Source: Sulfurimonas sp. (GTDB lineage Bacteria; Campylobacterota; Campylobacteria; Campylobacterales; Sulfurimonadaceae). Taken from it: DNA of 8,994 nt. A model generated the notes under the pieces. It searched no databases. It was not told the DNA's origin and saw nothing but the letters and a program-made list of their open reading frames with translations. Every line of letters starts with the position of its first letter. Positions within the stretch are counted from its first letter, which is position 1. Made by a program: the position numbers and the translations under genes. The stretch covers positions 1-8,994 of the forward strand of contig JALSMC010000249.1 in NCBI GenBank assembly GCA_026987995.1, written 5' to 3'. This document shows positions 1 through 6,534 of this stretch, in pieces.

Positions 1-395
1 CCACCAGCATCGATGAAGTCACCCACTTTAAATGGACGAAATACGATGATAAGAACTGCTGCTCCAACATTTGCAAGAGAACCTTGAAGTGCAAGACCAA
101 TAGCAAGACCAGCCGCACCAAATACTGCTAAAAATGAAGTAGTATTAATTCCTAAAGCATTTAAAGAAGCAAGTACAACCATAAGAAGTAGTACAAAGTA
201 TATAAGGCTTTCAGCAAATTCTACTAAAGTAGCGTCTATATCTGCTTTTTTCATCATCTTCTTTGTAAGAGCAGTTATCTTGTTGACAGCCCATTTTCCA
301 ATTATAAATATTGCTAAAGCAGCAATGATTTTGAGCCCATATTCACTTGAGTAAGTGATGACCACATCACTATATTTTGAAAGTTCATTTTCCAT
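1..395 (-). CDS. mscS: MscS-family small-conductance mechanosensitive channel, N-terminal part (runs off the left edge)
   Basis: This is an inner-membrane channel that opens under membrane tension and releases solutes during hypo-osmotic shock. The 131 complete codons in the window hold an N-terminal segment, a first membrane helix at about residues 20-38, a second at about 62-82, and the diagnostic pore helix TM3 at about 88-119. TM3 reads GAAGLAIGLALQGSLANV, then a hydrophobic stretch, then FRPFKVGDFI. This follows the Gly/Ala-packed pore helix of E. coli MscS almost residue by residue, including the GLALQGSL block. The beta domain and cytoplasmic vestibule lie beyond the window. The ATG at 395 follows AGGAGA with good spacing (complement of 403-408), and an extended -10 box lies about 28 bases upstream. 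The family call is very secure. The symbol is by family; a paralogue such as an MscK- or YnaI-type protein cannot be excluded without the C-terminus. Confidence 0.93.
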   Translation of the reverse strand, partial: MENELSKYSDVVITYSSEYGLKIIAALAIFIIGKWAVNKITALTKKMMKKADIDATLVEFAESLIYFVLLLMVVLASLNALGINTTSFLAVFGAAGLAIGLALQGSLANVGAAVLIIVFRPFKVGDFIDAG

Positions 396-422
396 GAGTT
401 ATCTCCTGTTTAATTTGGTAAA

Positions 423-431
423 ATTATAGCA
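423..431 (-). promoter_or_regulatory. Extended -10 promoter of the mscS-type gene
   Basis: On the minus strand this reads TGCTATAAT, a perfect extended -10 element. It predicts a transcript start near 416-417 and a leader of about 21 nt that carries the AGGAGA ribosome site of the channel gene. No convincing -35 box is visible, which is normal for sigma-70 promoters in Campylobacterota. The channel gene can therefore be transcribed apart from the upstream DUF309 gene. This is inferred from motif and spacing only. Confidence 0.7.
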
Positions 432-470
432 AAAAGAAGGGAGAAATTAGTGATATTTAAGATCCAAGAG

Positions 471-797
471 TTAAATAGTGTTGAAAAGTAGGCTGTACTT
501 TGCTTCTATAACTCGTGAGAGCTGATAGTAGTCGTTTAAATAAGGTGACTTTACTTTAAAAAGCAGTTGTCTATATTTTAGATAAGTCATCCATATCTTC
601 TTGCCTTGCTTTATTTTAGAAAGTTTGTGAAGTTCAAAACTAACAGCAGCATTTATAAAACCTTTGAGAAGCATCACTTCTTTATCTGTTGTGTCAAACC
701 GCCGTGGGAACCATATCTCTTCGAGTGCTTCATGGGCATCATAGTAGCGCTCTTCGTTGAGGCAAACTTTGAACTCTTCTATCTTTACTAATGTCAT
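471..797 (-). CDS. DUF309 domain protein
   Basis: This is a 108-residue, mostly helical soluble protein of the DUF309 family, whose biochemical role is unknown to me. The family signature is clear. Residues 18-31 read YYDAHEALEEIWFP, the acidic/His helix typical of the family. A second helix at about 42-70 (LLKGFINAAVSFELHKL) matches the family's usual second block. The conserved His, Glu and Trp residues (H22, E23, E26, E27, W29) are present. The full length is typical of the family, and there is no signal peptide or membrane segment. The start codon overlaps the stop of the upstream rhodanese-like gene as ATGA (794-797), so translation is probably coupled and both genes share one mRNA. A joint role with the rhodanese-like protein is inferred from this linkage only. 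Confidence 0.85.
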   Translation of the reverse strand: MTLVKIEEFKVCLNEERYYDAHEALEEIWFPRRFDTTDKEVMLLKGFINAAVSFELHKLSKIKQGKKIWMTYLKYRQLLFKVKSPYLNDYYQLSRVIEAKYSLLFNTI

Positions 798-1114
798 TGT
801 GGGGTGTCCTCTAAAAGTTGCATATTTTTTCTCCAGTAACCACGACCACCCTTAAGCGAGATGCAGTGCATAGTAGGAAACTTCTCTCTGTACTCTTCTA
901 ACCGGTTTGCTGTTGCTTTACCACTGTCGCAGTAAAAGACAAACACTGAGCCATCAGCATAGTTTTTTAACTCATGAGGGTTATACACTAGACTTTCTGC
1001 TTTTTCTATGGGAGAGAGTATTGTATCTACTAAAACAACAGCAATACCTTCTTTTGTAAGTCTAAGTTTATTTTCTAAGAACTCTTTTTGAGTCCATTCA
1101 TCTGGATAATTCAT
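794..1114 (-). CDS. Single-domain rhodanese-like protein
   Basis: This 106-residue cytoplasmic protein resembles rhodanese-fold sulfurtransferases, which carry a persulfide on an active-site cysteine. The strand VFVFYC leads to C62, and the active-site loop C-D-S-G-K-A-T spans residues 62-68. A helix follows, then the strand/turn SLKGGRGYWRKN at about 86-97, which matches the usual rhodanese ending (L-x-G-G-x-x-x-W). The N-terminal half, with VVLVDTI at 26-32, fits the first strand and the aspartate of the fold. C84 is a second cysteine. The loop is less basic than in classic thiosulfate sulfurtransferases, so the substrate is uncertain. It is the first gene of a two-gene unit with DUF309 (ATGA overlap). 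No Shine-Dalgarno sequence precedes the ATG, but a TATAAT box lies six bases upstream, which suggests a leaderless mRNA. Confidence 0.78.
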   Translation of the reverse strand: MNYPDEWTQKEFLENKLRLTKEGIAVVLVDTILSPIEKAESLVYNPHELKNYADGSVFVFYCDSGKATANRLEEYREKFPTMHCISLKGGRGYWRKNMQLLEDTPQ

Positions 1115-1120
1115 AATGGA

Positions 1121-1126
1121 ATTATA
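1121..1126 (-). promoter_or_regulatory. -10 box for the rhodanese-like/DUF309 unit (leaderless)
   Basis: The minus strand reads TATAAT, then six bases, then the ATG of the rhodanese-like gene. With canonical spacing, position +1 is the A of that ATG (1114), so the mRNA would have no leader. This fits the absence of any ribosome-binding sequence. The box lies nine bases from the plus-strand -10 at 1136-1141, so the two promoters overlap and polymerase probably cannot occupy both at once. Confidence 0.6.
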
Positions 1127-1132
1127 TATAAA

Positions 1133-1141
1133 TGCTATAAT
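1133..1141 (+). promoter_or_regulatory. Extended -10 promoter of the 199-residue gene and helicase unit
   Basis: The sequence reads TGCTATAAT, identical to the mscS promoter element. Transcription should begin near 1147-1148. That lies downstream of the possible ATG at 1144, so it excludes that codon and supports the ATG at 1171, which has an AAAGGGA ribosome site at 1157-1163. No clear -35 box is visible. Confidence 0.7.
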
Positions 1142-1170
1142 TAATGCAAGAAAAAGAAAGGGACTTTAAT

Positions 1171-1770
1171 ATGGAGTTAAAATTTGTAGGCGATATGCCA
1201 CATGTATCTAAAAGTGGAGTCAGGTTTGACCATACACAACCCGATAAATATAAATTTCTTCAAGCAGCTGTAGAGATGCTTGAAGCACTCAGTTATGGCG
1301 AAACAGAAACTACAAAGCATCTTTATAAAACAGAAAATAGCGAATTAAGTGCACAAGAGTTGATGGCACTTATCAAAAAACATATACCAAATGTAGAGGA
1401 TGCATTTAAGAAGTGTGATGAAAAAGCACATGACTTAGTGCATGACTTGGTAACACGTGTTCATGAAAATGATTCTCTTAATGAGGATGAAAAAACAGCA
1501 TGGCTTGAAAATATTAAAATTATGCGAGCCTACTACTACCAGTATGTGATAAATAAGCGAGCTTATGAGAGAGCACTTGAAGCTCTTGGAGATGAGATAC
1601 ATGAGGGACATATAAAAGAGATTCGTGTACCTATGTTTAAAAACTATGGGGCTGTTATCGCTGACTTGATTGGAGTGTTAGAGAAGCGAAAAGCACCGAT
1701 AGACTCAGAAGTGATTATAGAGCAGACTTCTGATGGTATTGTGGGAAGATTAGTTATAACACATACATAA
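1171..1770 (+). CDS. Conserved-looking hypothetical protein, upstream partner of the helicase
   Basis: I do not recognise this 199-residue family. The start at 1171 is chosen over an in-frame ATG at 1144. The later codon has a Shine-Dalgarno AAAGGGA at proper spacing, and the mapped promoter would start transcription downstream of 1144. The protein is soluble and charged, with no signal peptide or membrane segment. It appears largely helical: a short N-terminal strand segment (MELKFVGDMPHVSKSGVRFD), helices over about residues 25-150 rich in Glu/Lys/His with a tyrosine cluster (AYYYQY), then a C-terminal part that ends in likely beta strands (SEVIIEQ, GIVGRLVITH). A single cysteine is present. 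It ends 17 bases before the helicase start, so the two are probably co-transcribed. A role beside the helicase, for example as an accessory or RNA-related factor, is a guess from position only. Confidence 0.82.
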   Translation: MELKFVGDMPHVSKSGVRFDHTQPDKYKFLQAAVEMLEALSYGETETTKHLYKTENSELSAQELMALIKKHIPNVEDAFKKCDEKAHDLVHDLVTRVHENDSLNEDEKTAWLENIKIMRAYYYQYVINKRAYERALEALGDEIHEGHIKEIRVPMFKNYGAVIADLIGVLEKRKAPIDSEVIIEQTSDGIVGRLVITHT

Positions 1771-1773
1771 AAC

Positions 1774-1782
1774 TGTTATAAT
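1774..1782 (+). promoter_or_regulatory. Extended -10 box directly before the helicase ATG (leaderless promoter)
   Basis: TGTTATAAT is a perfect extended -10 element that ends five bases before the helicase ATG. The nearest purine at start-site distance is the A of the ATG itself (1788), so transcripts from here would be leaderless. The helicase has no Shine-Dalgarno sequence upstream, which agrees with this. A poor TTATAA -35-like hexamer lies 17 bases further upstream (1754-1759). Confidence 0.55.
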
Positions 1783-1787
1783 TACAG

Positions 1788-4559
1788 ATGTCTAAAAAAA
1801 ATAAGAAAAATAGTAAAATAAATCAGAAAATTCGTGAGTACTTTGGTAATGACCCTTTTGATGTAGGGATAGAGAGAGTTGGCTCTGAGACTCTAAGCGA
1901 ACTCTTTAATGCACTCGGTCTTTATGACATCGAGCATAATAAAAAGCTTATGATTAAAACGATTCGTATGATTTGGAGTGAAGCTGATGGGGGCTATCGT
2001 CCTGATATTTTAAGATTTTTTGAGAACAATGGTGAGATTTATAGGGGCGAGAAAAAAGAACTGCCCTCTTATGATAGAGATGAAAAGATAGAGATGTTAC
2101 TTGGTGAGCTTGATGCTAGCCCTGAGGAGTCACTAGAACTTTACACCGCATTTGCAACCATAAGAAGTAAAAAAATCACCATAGAAAAGATGGAATCAAA
2201 ACTTCGCCATATCCGTTATGAAGCTAAACGCGAGGAGTTAGAGAAAGAACTTGAGGGGCACTTTGACATTGATGAGAGCTTTGAGTTTAATGCTTCCCTT
2301 ACTTATTCTGTATACGGCCAGACTTTTCATAAAATCCTCACTTTAAATACTAAACCCTACTCATATGAAGAACTTGATGCGTTAGAAGTAGAGGAAATAG
2401 TAAAAAAGATAGGTGATGATAAACTTGCAACAGTCGCAAAAAAACAAGAACAGATAAACACTTTTATAAAATCTATCAGAGCACCACATGCTTATCTGAC
2501 AACTGATGAGATTGTTACAGCATTTCGTGCAAGTCCTCCAAAGTCTAAGTTAGATTTTCCTCTCATAGGTACAAAAATACTTAAAAAGATAGTAGATGCT
2601 AAGATAGACTTCGCCACAGTAGAACTTCATGATGAAGAAGTACTTATAAAGCTTGAAGAGAGTTGTACCCTTCCTCATTCTGAAATAAAACTCTACTATA
2701 ACCTAGAACTACATGTTGAGCTAAATGGTCTCCTCGAAGAGATATGGAGTTCAAAGAGGTTTAACTTTGATGATGTAAAGATAGAAGTTAAAAAAGAGCA
2801 TGAAGAGGAGTTTTTTAACGAACTCTCTGACCTTATGCATGAGTGTAAAAAGTATGCACTACTTTTAAACCTAAGCGATGAAGAACTGCATGCAAAAGTG
2901 TATGAGTTTTTATTAGACATGATGCCACACTCTCTAAACCTTACTCCAAAGATAAAGAGAAAAGTGACACGGCGTTTCGTGCACTCTATCTCTGACTTAC
3001 TCATAAAACAACAGCGCCAAGAGCTACTAAAGCGAACTATTCGTGACTTTAAAAACCTCTTTCCTATGGCTAGAGAGATGCGAAGAAAATTAGTCCTGCA
3101 CATTGGGCCTACAAACAGTGGTAAGACTTATGCCGCGATGCAACAACTGAGAAATGCTGATACTGGTTACTACCTTGCACCCCTGCGTTTACTTGCTCTT
3201 GAAGGCTATGAGGGCTTAAAGTCTAACGGTATAGAATCTTCGCTTATCACAGGAGAGGAACAGATACTAGACGATGAAGCGACTCACATAAGTTCAACCA
3301 TAGAGATGATGAACTATGAGGTTGATGTTGATGTTTGTGTCATCGATGAGGTGCAGATGATAGATGACCGTGACCGTGGTTGGGCATGGGCAAACGCCAT
3401 CATCGGAGCTCCTGCAAAAGAGATTATTATGACGGGCTCTACAAACTCCAAAGAGGCAATAATTGCCCTTGCAGACTATCTAGGAGAAGAGTTGGAAATC
3501 ATAGAGTTTGAGCGTAAAAATCCTCTCACACTACTTGAAGCACCAACAGAGATAAAAGATGTCCAAAAAGGCACAGCCATCATCGCATTTAGTCGTAAAG
3601 AAGTCCTGCGTTTAAAACAAAACTTCTCAAAAAACTTTAGTGTGAGTGTAGTTTATGGAAACCTCTCTCCTGAAGTAAGACGAGAAGAAGCACGGCGTTT
3701 TCGTGAGGGTGAAACTGACATAATGATAGCTACAGATGCTATTGCAATGGGTATGAACCTGCCCATACAAACCATACTTTTTTCAAAAGCTGAAAAGTAT
3801 GATGGCATAACAACTAGAAATCTTTTTCCCTCAGAAGTACACCAAATCTCAGGTCGTGCTGGGCGTTATGGTCTGAGTGAAGAGGGTCATGTAGGGGCAC
3901 TTAATCCTGAAGCTCTAAAAATAGTGAAAAAGAATTTTTACAAAGAAGCAAAAACTATCACTATCCCTTTTAAAGTGATGGCAAATTTAGAACACATCAA
4001 ACTTGTAGCAAAAATATTAGAGGAGAACTCACTTGAAGTGATACTAAGCTTTTTTGTCAAAAACATGGAGTTTAATGGTCCTTTTTATGCCTCTTCACTT
4101 GAAGATATGCTAGAAGCTTCAAAGATAGTGGATGCTTACGACTTAGATATAGCTACAAAGTACAACCTTGCTTGTGCACCACTCACACTAAAATCGCCTT
4201 ATATCATTGAAGCTTTTGAGTCGTATCTGCATGCCCTTGAACAAAAGCAAAGTGTTCATTATATTCATCCAACACTTAACGATAAGTATGCTCGAACAAC
4301 TGATGAACTCCTTCGTGCTGAAGATATGGTTAAAGAGATATCTCTGTATCTCTGGCTTACTTATAGGTTTGGAGAGTTTTTTGTAGATGAGAAAAAAGCG
4401 AGAGACTATAGAGGTGTTTTGAACCGTTATATAGAACAGACTCTACATCAGACACAACTAGCACAGATGTGTAAACTCTGTTCTGCTCCATTGCCGATGA
4501 ACTCAAAGTATGCGATTTGTCAGAAATGCTTTAAGAAGAATTATACAAGGAAAAGATAA
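1788..4559 (+). CDS. Suv3-like DExH-box RNA helicase with C-terminal zinc-finger-like tail
   Basis: This 923-residue superfamily 2 helicase is of the Suv3 type; such enzymes unwind RNA 3'-to-5' using ATP. Motifs run in order: Walker A GPTNSGKT (440-447), motif Ia APLRLLA (464-470), ITGEE (487-491), DEVQ (520-523), TGS (549-551), AFSRKEV (600-606), ATDAIAMGMNL (648-658) and HQISGRAGRYG (685-695). The Suv3 C-terminal signature SLYLWLTYRF is at 852-861. GPTNSGKT and HQISGRAGR are hallmarks of Suv3 rather than of DEAD-box or Ski2 proteins. The first ~430 residues are a long extension rich in Glu and Lys. Residues 36-63 of it are weakly SAP/HeH-like. The tail has a zinc-finger-like CxxC-x12-CxxC (C895, C898, C911, C914) and a basic end. 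Mitochondrial Suv3 works with PNPase in RNA decay; a similar role here is inference. The mRNA is possibly leaderless. The stop overlaps the next gene's ATG. Confidence 0.9.
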   Translation: MSKKNKKNSKINQKIREYFGNDPFDVGIERVGSETLSELFNALGLYDIEHNKKLMIKTIRMIWSEADGGYRPDILRFFENNGEIYRGEKKELPSYDRDEKIEMLLGELDASPEESLELYTAFATIRSKKITIEKMESKLRHIRYEAKREELEKELEGHFDIDESFEFNASLTYSVYGQTFHKILTLNTKPYSYEELDALEVEEIVKKIGDDKLATVAKKQEQINTFIKSIRAPHAYLTTDEIVTAFRASPPKSKLDFPLIGTKILKKIVDAKIDFATVELHDEEVLIKLEESCTLPHSEIKLYYNLELHVELNGLLEEIWSSKRFNFDDVKIEVKKEHEEEFFNELSDLMHECKKYALLLNLSDEELHAKVYEFLLDMMPHSLNLTPKIKRKVTRRFVHSISDLLIKQQRQELLKRTIRDFKNLFPMAREMRRKLVLHIGPTNSGKTYAAMQQLRNADTGYYLAPLRLLALEGYEGLKSNGIESSLITGEEQILDDEATHISSTIEMMNYEVDVDVCVIDEVQMIDDRDRGWAWANAIIGAPAKEIIMTGSTNSKEAIIALADYLGEELEIIEFERKNPLTLLEAPTEIKDVQKGTAIIAFSRKEVLRLKQNFSKNFSVSVVYGNLSPEVRREEARRFREGETDIMIATDAIAMGMNLPIQTILFSKAEKYDGITTRNLFPSEVHQISGRAGRYGLSEEGHVGALNPEALKIVKKNFYKEAKTITIPFKVMANLEHIKLVAKILEENSLEVILSFFVKNMEFNGPFYASSLEDMLEASKIVDAYDLDIATKYNLACAPLTLKSPYIIEAFESYLHALEQKQSVHYIHPTLNDKYARTTDELLRAEDMVKEISLYLWLTYRFGEFFVDEKKARDYRGVLNRYIEQTLHQTQLAQMCKLCSAPLPMNSKYAICQKCFKKNYTRKR

Positions 4560-4702
4560 TGATAAAAAATATTTTAATTACATTAGCTGTAGGAATACTG
4601 TTTGCTGGATGTTCAGCTAAAGAGTTTAATGCAGGTGCAGATAGTATCATGAGTGATGTAGCAAATGCATTTGAAAACTCTAGAGATAAAAGTCAAGATT
4701 AG
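4559..4702 (+). CDS. Small 47-residue lipoprotein, entericidin-like in layout
   Basis: This short gene encodes a predicted lipoprotein. A basic start (MIKN) and hydrophobic segment lead to the lipobox LFAGC, with lipidation expected at C18, followed by S19. The mature part is only about 30 residues: SAKEFNAGADSIMSDVANAF and a charged tail. The helix with small residues and Asp/Ser spacing recalls the entericidin EcnA/EcnB family of tiny lipoproteins, but the match is loose. The ATG overlaps the helicase stop (TAATG, 4557-4561), and a good ribosome site AAGGA (4547-4551) lies inside the helicase end. It is therefore almost certainly translated, probably coupled to the helicase. It ends two bases from the stop of the oppositely oriented DUF4105 gene. 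Serine at +2 favours outer-membrane sorting by the E. coli rule, which may not hold here. Confidence 0.8.
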   Translation: MIKNILITLAVGILFAGCSAKEFNAGADSIMSDVANAFENSRDKSQD

Positions 4703-4704
4703 GG

Positions 4705-6534
4705 TTAAAAATAATAATTTAGCATAGCTTTATAGGTCTGTTCATCACTTTTTATGGATTGCAGTACTCTCTCTTTGTAATCATATTTGAGTTTCACTTG
4801 TATATTTTGCGAGAGTCTAAAACTCTGTGTAATTTTCAAAAGAGTTTGCTCCTGTGCATTTGTATAGAGTCTATAGGTTGCTTCTATATTTGTACTCATA
4901 AAGTCGTAACCATCCACAACAACTCCTATACTACTTCCCACTCCACCAACAAGAGTATCCTCAATATAAAATAGAGGATCAATTAAAATGTAGCTGTAGA
5001 GATACTCATTCCCTACACTGTACCCAGCACCAAGTGTTGTCGTAAAGTGCGTTTCATTATCGAGGTAATTCCTATCCCATCCAAGTTTCATTCTCCAAGA
5101 GAGACTAGAAAAAAATACACTTCTTTGTGTGAGTGATGCGATAGAGATTATAGTTGCATTCTCTACAGCTAGAGTCTCTTTGTCACTAGTAGAGAGTAGT
5201 AAATCTAAAAACTCTATTTGTGTACCTCTTAAAAATCCTAAGCTACTATCTTCTAGGTCATGGTAGGCTGGGCGAATACCTAAAAAGGTGACTGGCTGAT
5301 TATCTCTATATCCAAATCCTGCCCTTGCTCTTATCGCTCTATGGCTATTTATTGGGTTAGGGGGTGTTGTGATAGTGAGTTTTTCACTCTTTCCTAGAGT
5401 CGCTCTACTCCGTGTCAAGGCATAAAAAAGTTTTAAGTAGTCTTCTTTTTTCATCTCACTTTGACTAAAAGAGTACTCTAAATACTCTATGGCAGCCTCT
5501 AAAATATATTTTCTTTGTTGAGGTGATACATTTTTCTCTAGCATAAAACTCTCTACAGAGAGATTCTCATCAACGAGTGCTTTTGAATAAGCTATATTTT
5601 TACTGCTCAGTAGTGATTCATATTTGAGGAGGATAGTTCGTTTAGATGGTCTGTAGTGTTGTGATGTCACAATACCCTCGCTTTTTGCTGCATGAACTGT
5701 CTCAAGAGGGATAACTGCAAAGTTGAAATATTTATGCAGGTCAATAGAAGGACGGGCAGCTTCAAGAAACCAGAGCATATTATAAGAGCAGTTTTGTGTA
5801 AAAAAATAGTAGTCAGAATGTGTTCCATTAAGCTCCCAAATATGTCGCACCATCCTTTGCACTTCACTTTGTGTCAAATCTAAATCATACTCCCAAATAT
5901 CTCTTTTTTCTGTATCTCTATACTCTTTGAGTTTTTCATAATAGGGAAGAAGCGAGTACTTTCCATAATAGCCTCCAAAAAGCCCTTTAAGAGCAAAAAC
6001 AGTCGCATTCTCTTTATCTGGATTAGCATCAGCCGCATAGTTTATGGCATATGCGAGTAGTTTTGATTTATACTTTGAGTTTATACGTATAAAAGTATGT
6101 CCAAACATTGAAGCAGGCGAGTTTATGTGAGCTGATGGAAAAACAAGAGTAGCAGAAGTAGGAGAGAGTCTGTTGAGGATCTCATCATAATCTACACAGC
6201 TAACCTGAGGAAACTCTGTAATATGAAGCTTTTCTTTTAGCCATGCTTTTCTTGCAGGAAATCTACACGCACTTGCATTGTCATCAAGTTGTGTTTCATT
6301 GAGGAAAGCATTTAGTGTGGCGTCTAGTTCATCTTTTGCATTAGTTTTTCCATTCTCTGCGAAAAAAAAGTCTGCATCGTCTATCTCGCTCTCTCCATCA
6401 ACCATATGAAGCAGTATCTCCCAGTATCTCTCCTGTGAAAGATTCAAATTATCCGCTTTTGATTGATAGTATTCGACTGAAGCATGTAAAAAAGTAGTGC
6501 AAAAGATGAGTAAAAAAAATAGTTTGTGTAAGAT
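4705..6534 (-). CDS. DUF4105 protein: papain-like domain plus probable outer-membrane beta-barrel, non-standard ATC start
   Basis: This is a secreted DUF4105-family protein of 609 residues if it begins at the ATC codon 6532-6534. The first standard in-frame start, TTG at 6445-6447, would give 580 residues without a signal peptide or ribosome site. From ATC the N-terminus reads (M)LHKLFFLLIFCTTFLHA then SVEYY, a good signal peptide, with an AGGA six bases upstream. In ATC numbering the family blocks are CRFPARKAWL (C90), SMFGHTFIRI (H146) and QNCSYNMLWFLE (C249). The order His then Cys in NCxx recalls permuted NlpC/P60 (LRAT-like) papain folds, so a cysteine hydrolase or acyltransferase is plausible. 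From about residue 399 the sequence alternates like beta strands and ends in NYYF; a terminal Phe is typical of outer-membrane barrels. It follows the DUF3015 gene. The substrate is unknown. Confidence 0.85.
   Translation of the reverse strand: MLHKLFFLLIFCTTFLHASVEYYQSKADNLNLSQERYWEILLHMVDGESEIDDADFFFAENGKTNAKDELDATLNAFLNETQLDDNASACRFPARKAWLKEKLHITEFPQVSCVDYDEILNRLSPTSATLVFPSAHINSPASMFGHTFIRINSKYKSKLLAYAINYAADANPDKENATVFALKGLFGGYYGKYSLLPYYEKLKEYRDTEKRDIWEYDLDLTQSEVQRMVRHIWELNGTHSDYYFFTQNCSYNMLWFLEAARPSIDLHKYFNFAVIPLETVHAAKSEGIVTSQHYRPSKRTILLKYESLLSSKNIAYSKALVDENLSVESFMLEKNVSPQQRKYILEAAIEYLEYSFSQSEMKKEDYLKLFYALTRSRATLGKSEKLTITTPPNPINSHRAIRARAGFGYRDNQPVTFLGIRPAYHDLEDSSLGFLRGTQIEFLDLLLSTSDKETLAVENATIISIASLTQRSVFFSSLSWRMKLGWDRNYLDNETHFTTTLGAGYSVGNEYLYSYILIDPLFYIEDTLVGGVGSSIGVVVDGYDFMSTNIEATYRLYTNAQEQTLLKITQSFRLSQNIQVKLKYDYKERVLQSIKSDEQTYKAMLNYYF

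Noticed and set aside
606..791. 61-residue plus-strand reading frame
   Set aside because: Antisense to the well-supported DUF309 gene, with no ribosome site or family features.
1144..1170. In-frame ATG at 1144 as the start of the 199-residue protein (would add nine residues)
   Set aside because: It lies upstream of the start site predicted from the TGCTATAAT box and has no ribosome site. The ATG at 1171 has AAAGGGA.
2696..3103. 135-residue minus-strand reading frame
   Set aside because: It lies wholly inside the helicase gene opposite a conserved frame and has a Ser/Cys/Phe/Arg-rich composition typical of an antisense shadow.
4759..4974. 71-residue plus-strand reading frame
   Set aside because: Antisense to the beta-barrel part of the DUF4105 gene, with no supporting features.
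5667..5883. Two short frames, one on each strand (66 and 63 residues)
   Set aside because: Both fall in the DUF4105 gene around the conserved NCSY motif and are shadows of it.
6445..6447. TTG as the start of the DUF4105 protein
   Set aside because: No ribosome site precedes it, and it would discard an intact signal peptide encoded just upstream in the same frame.
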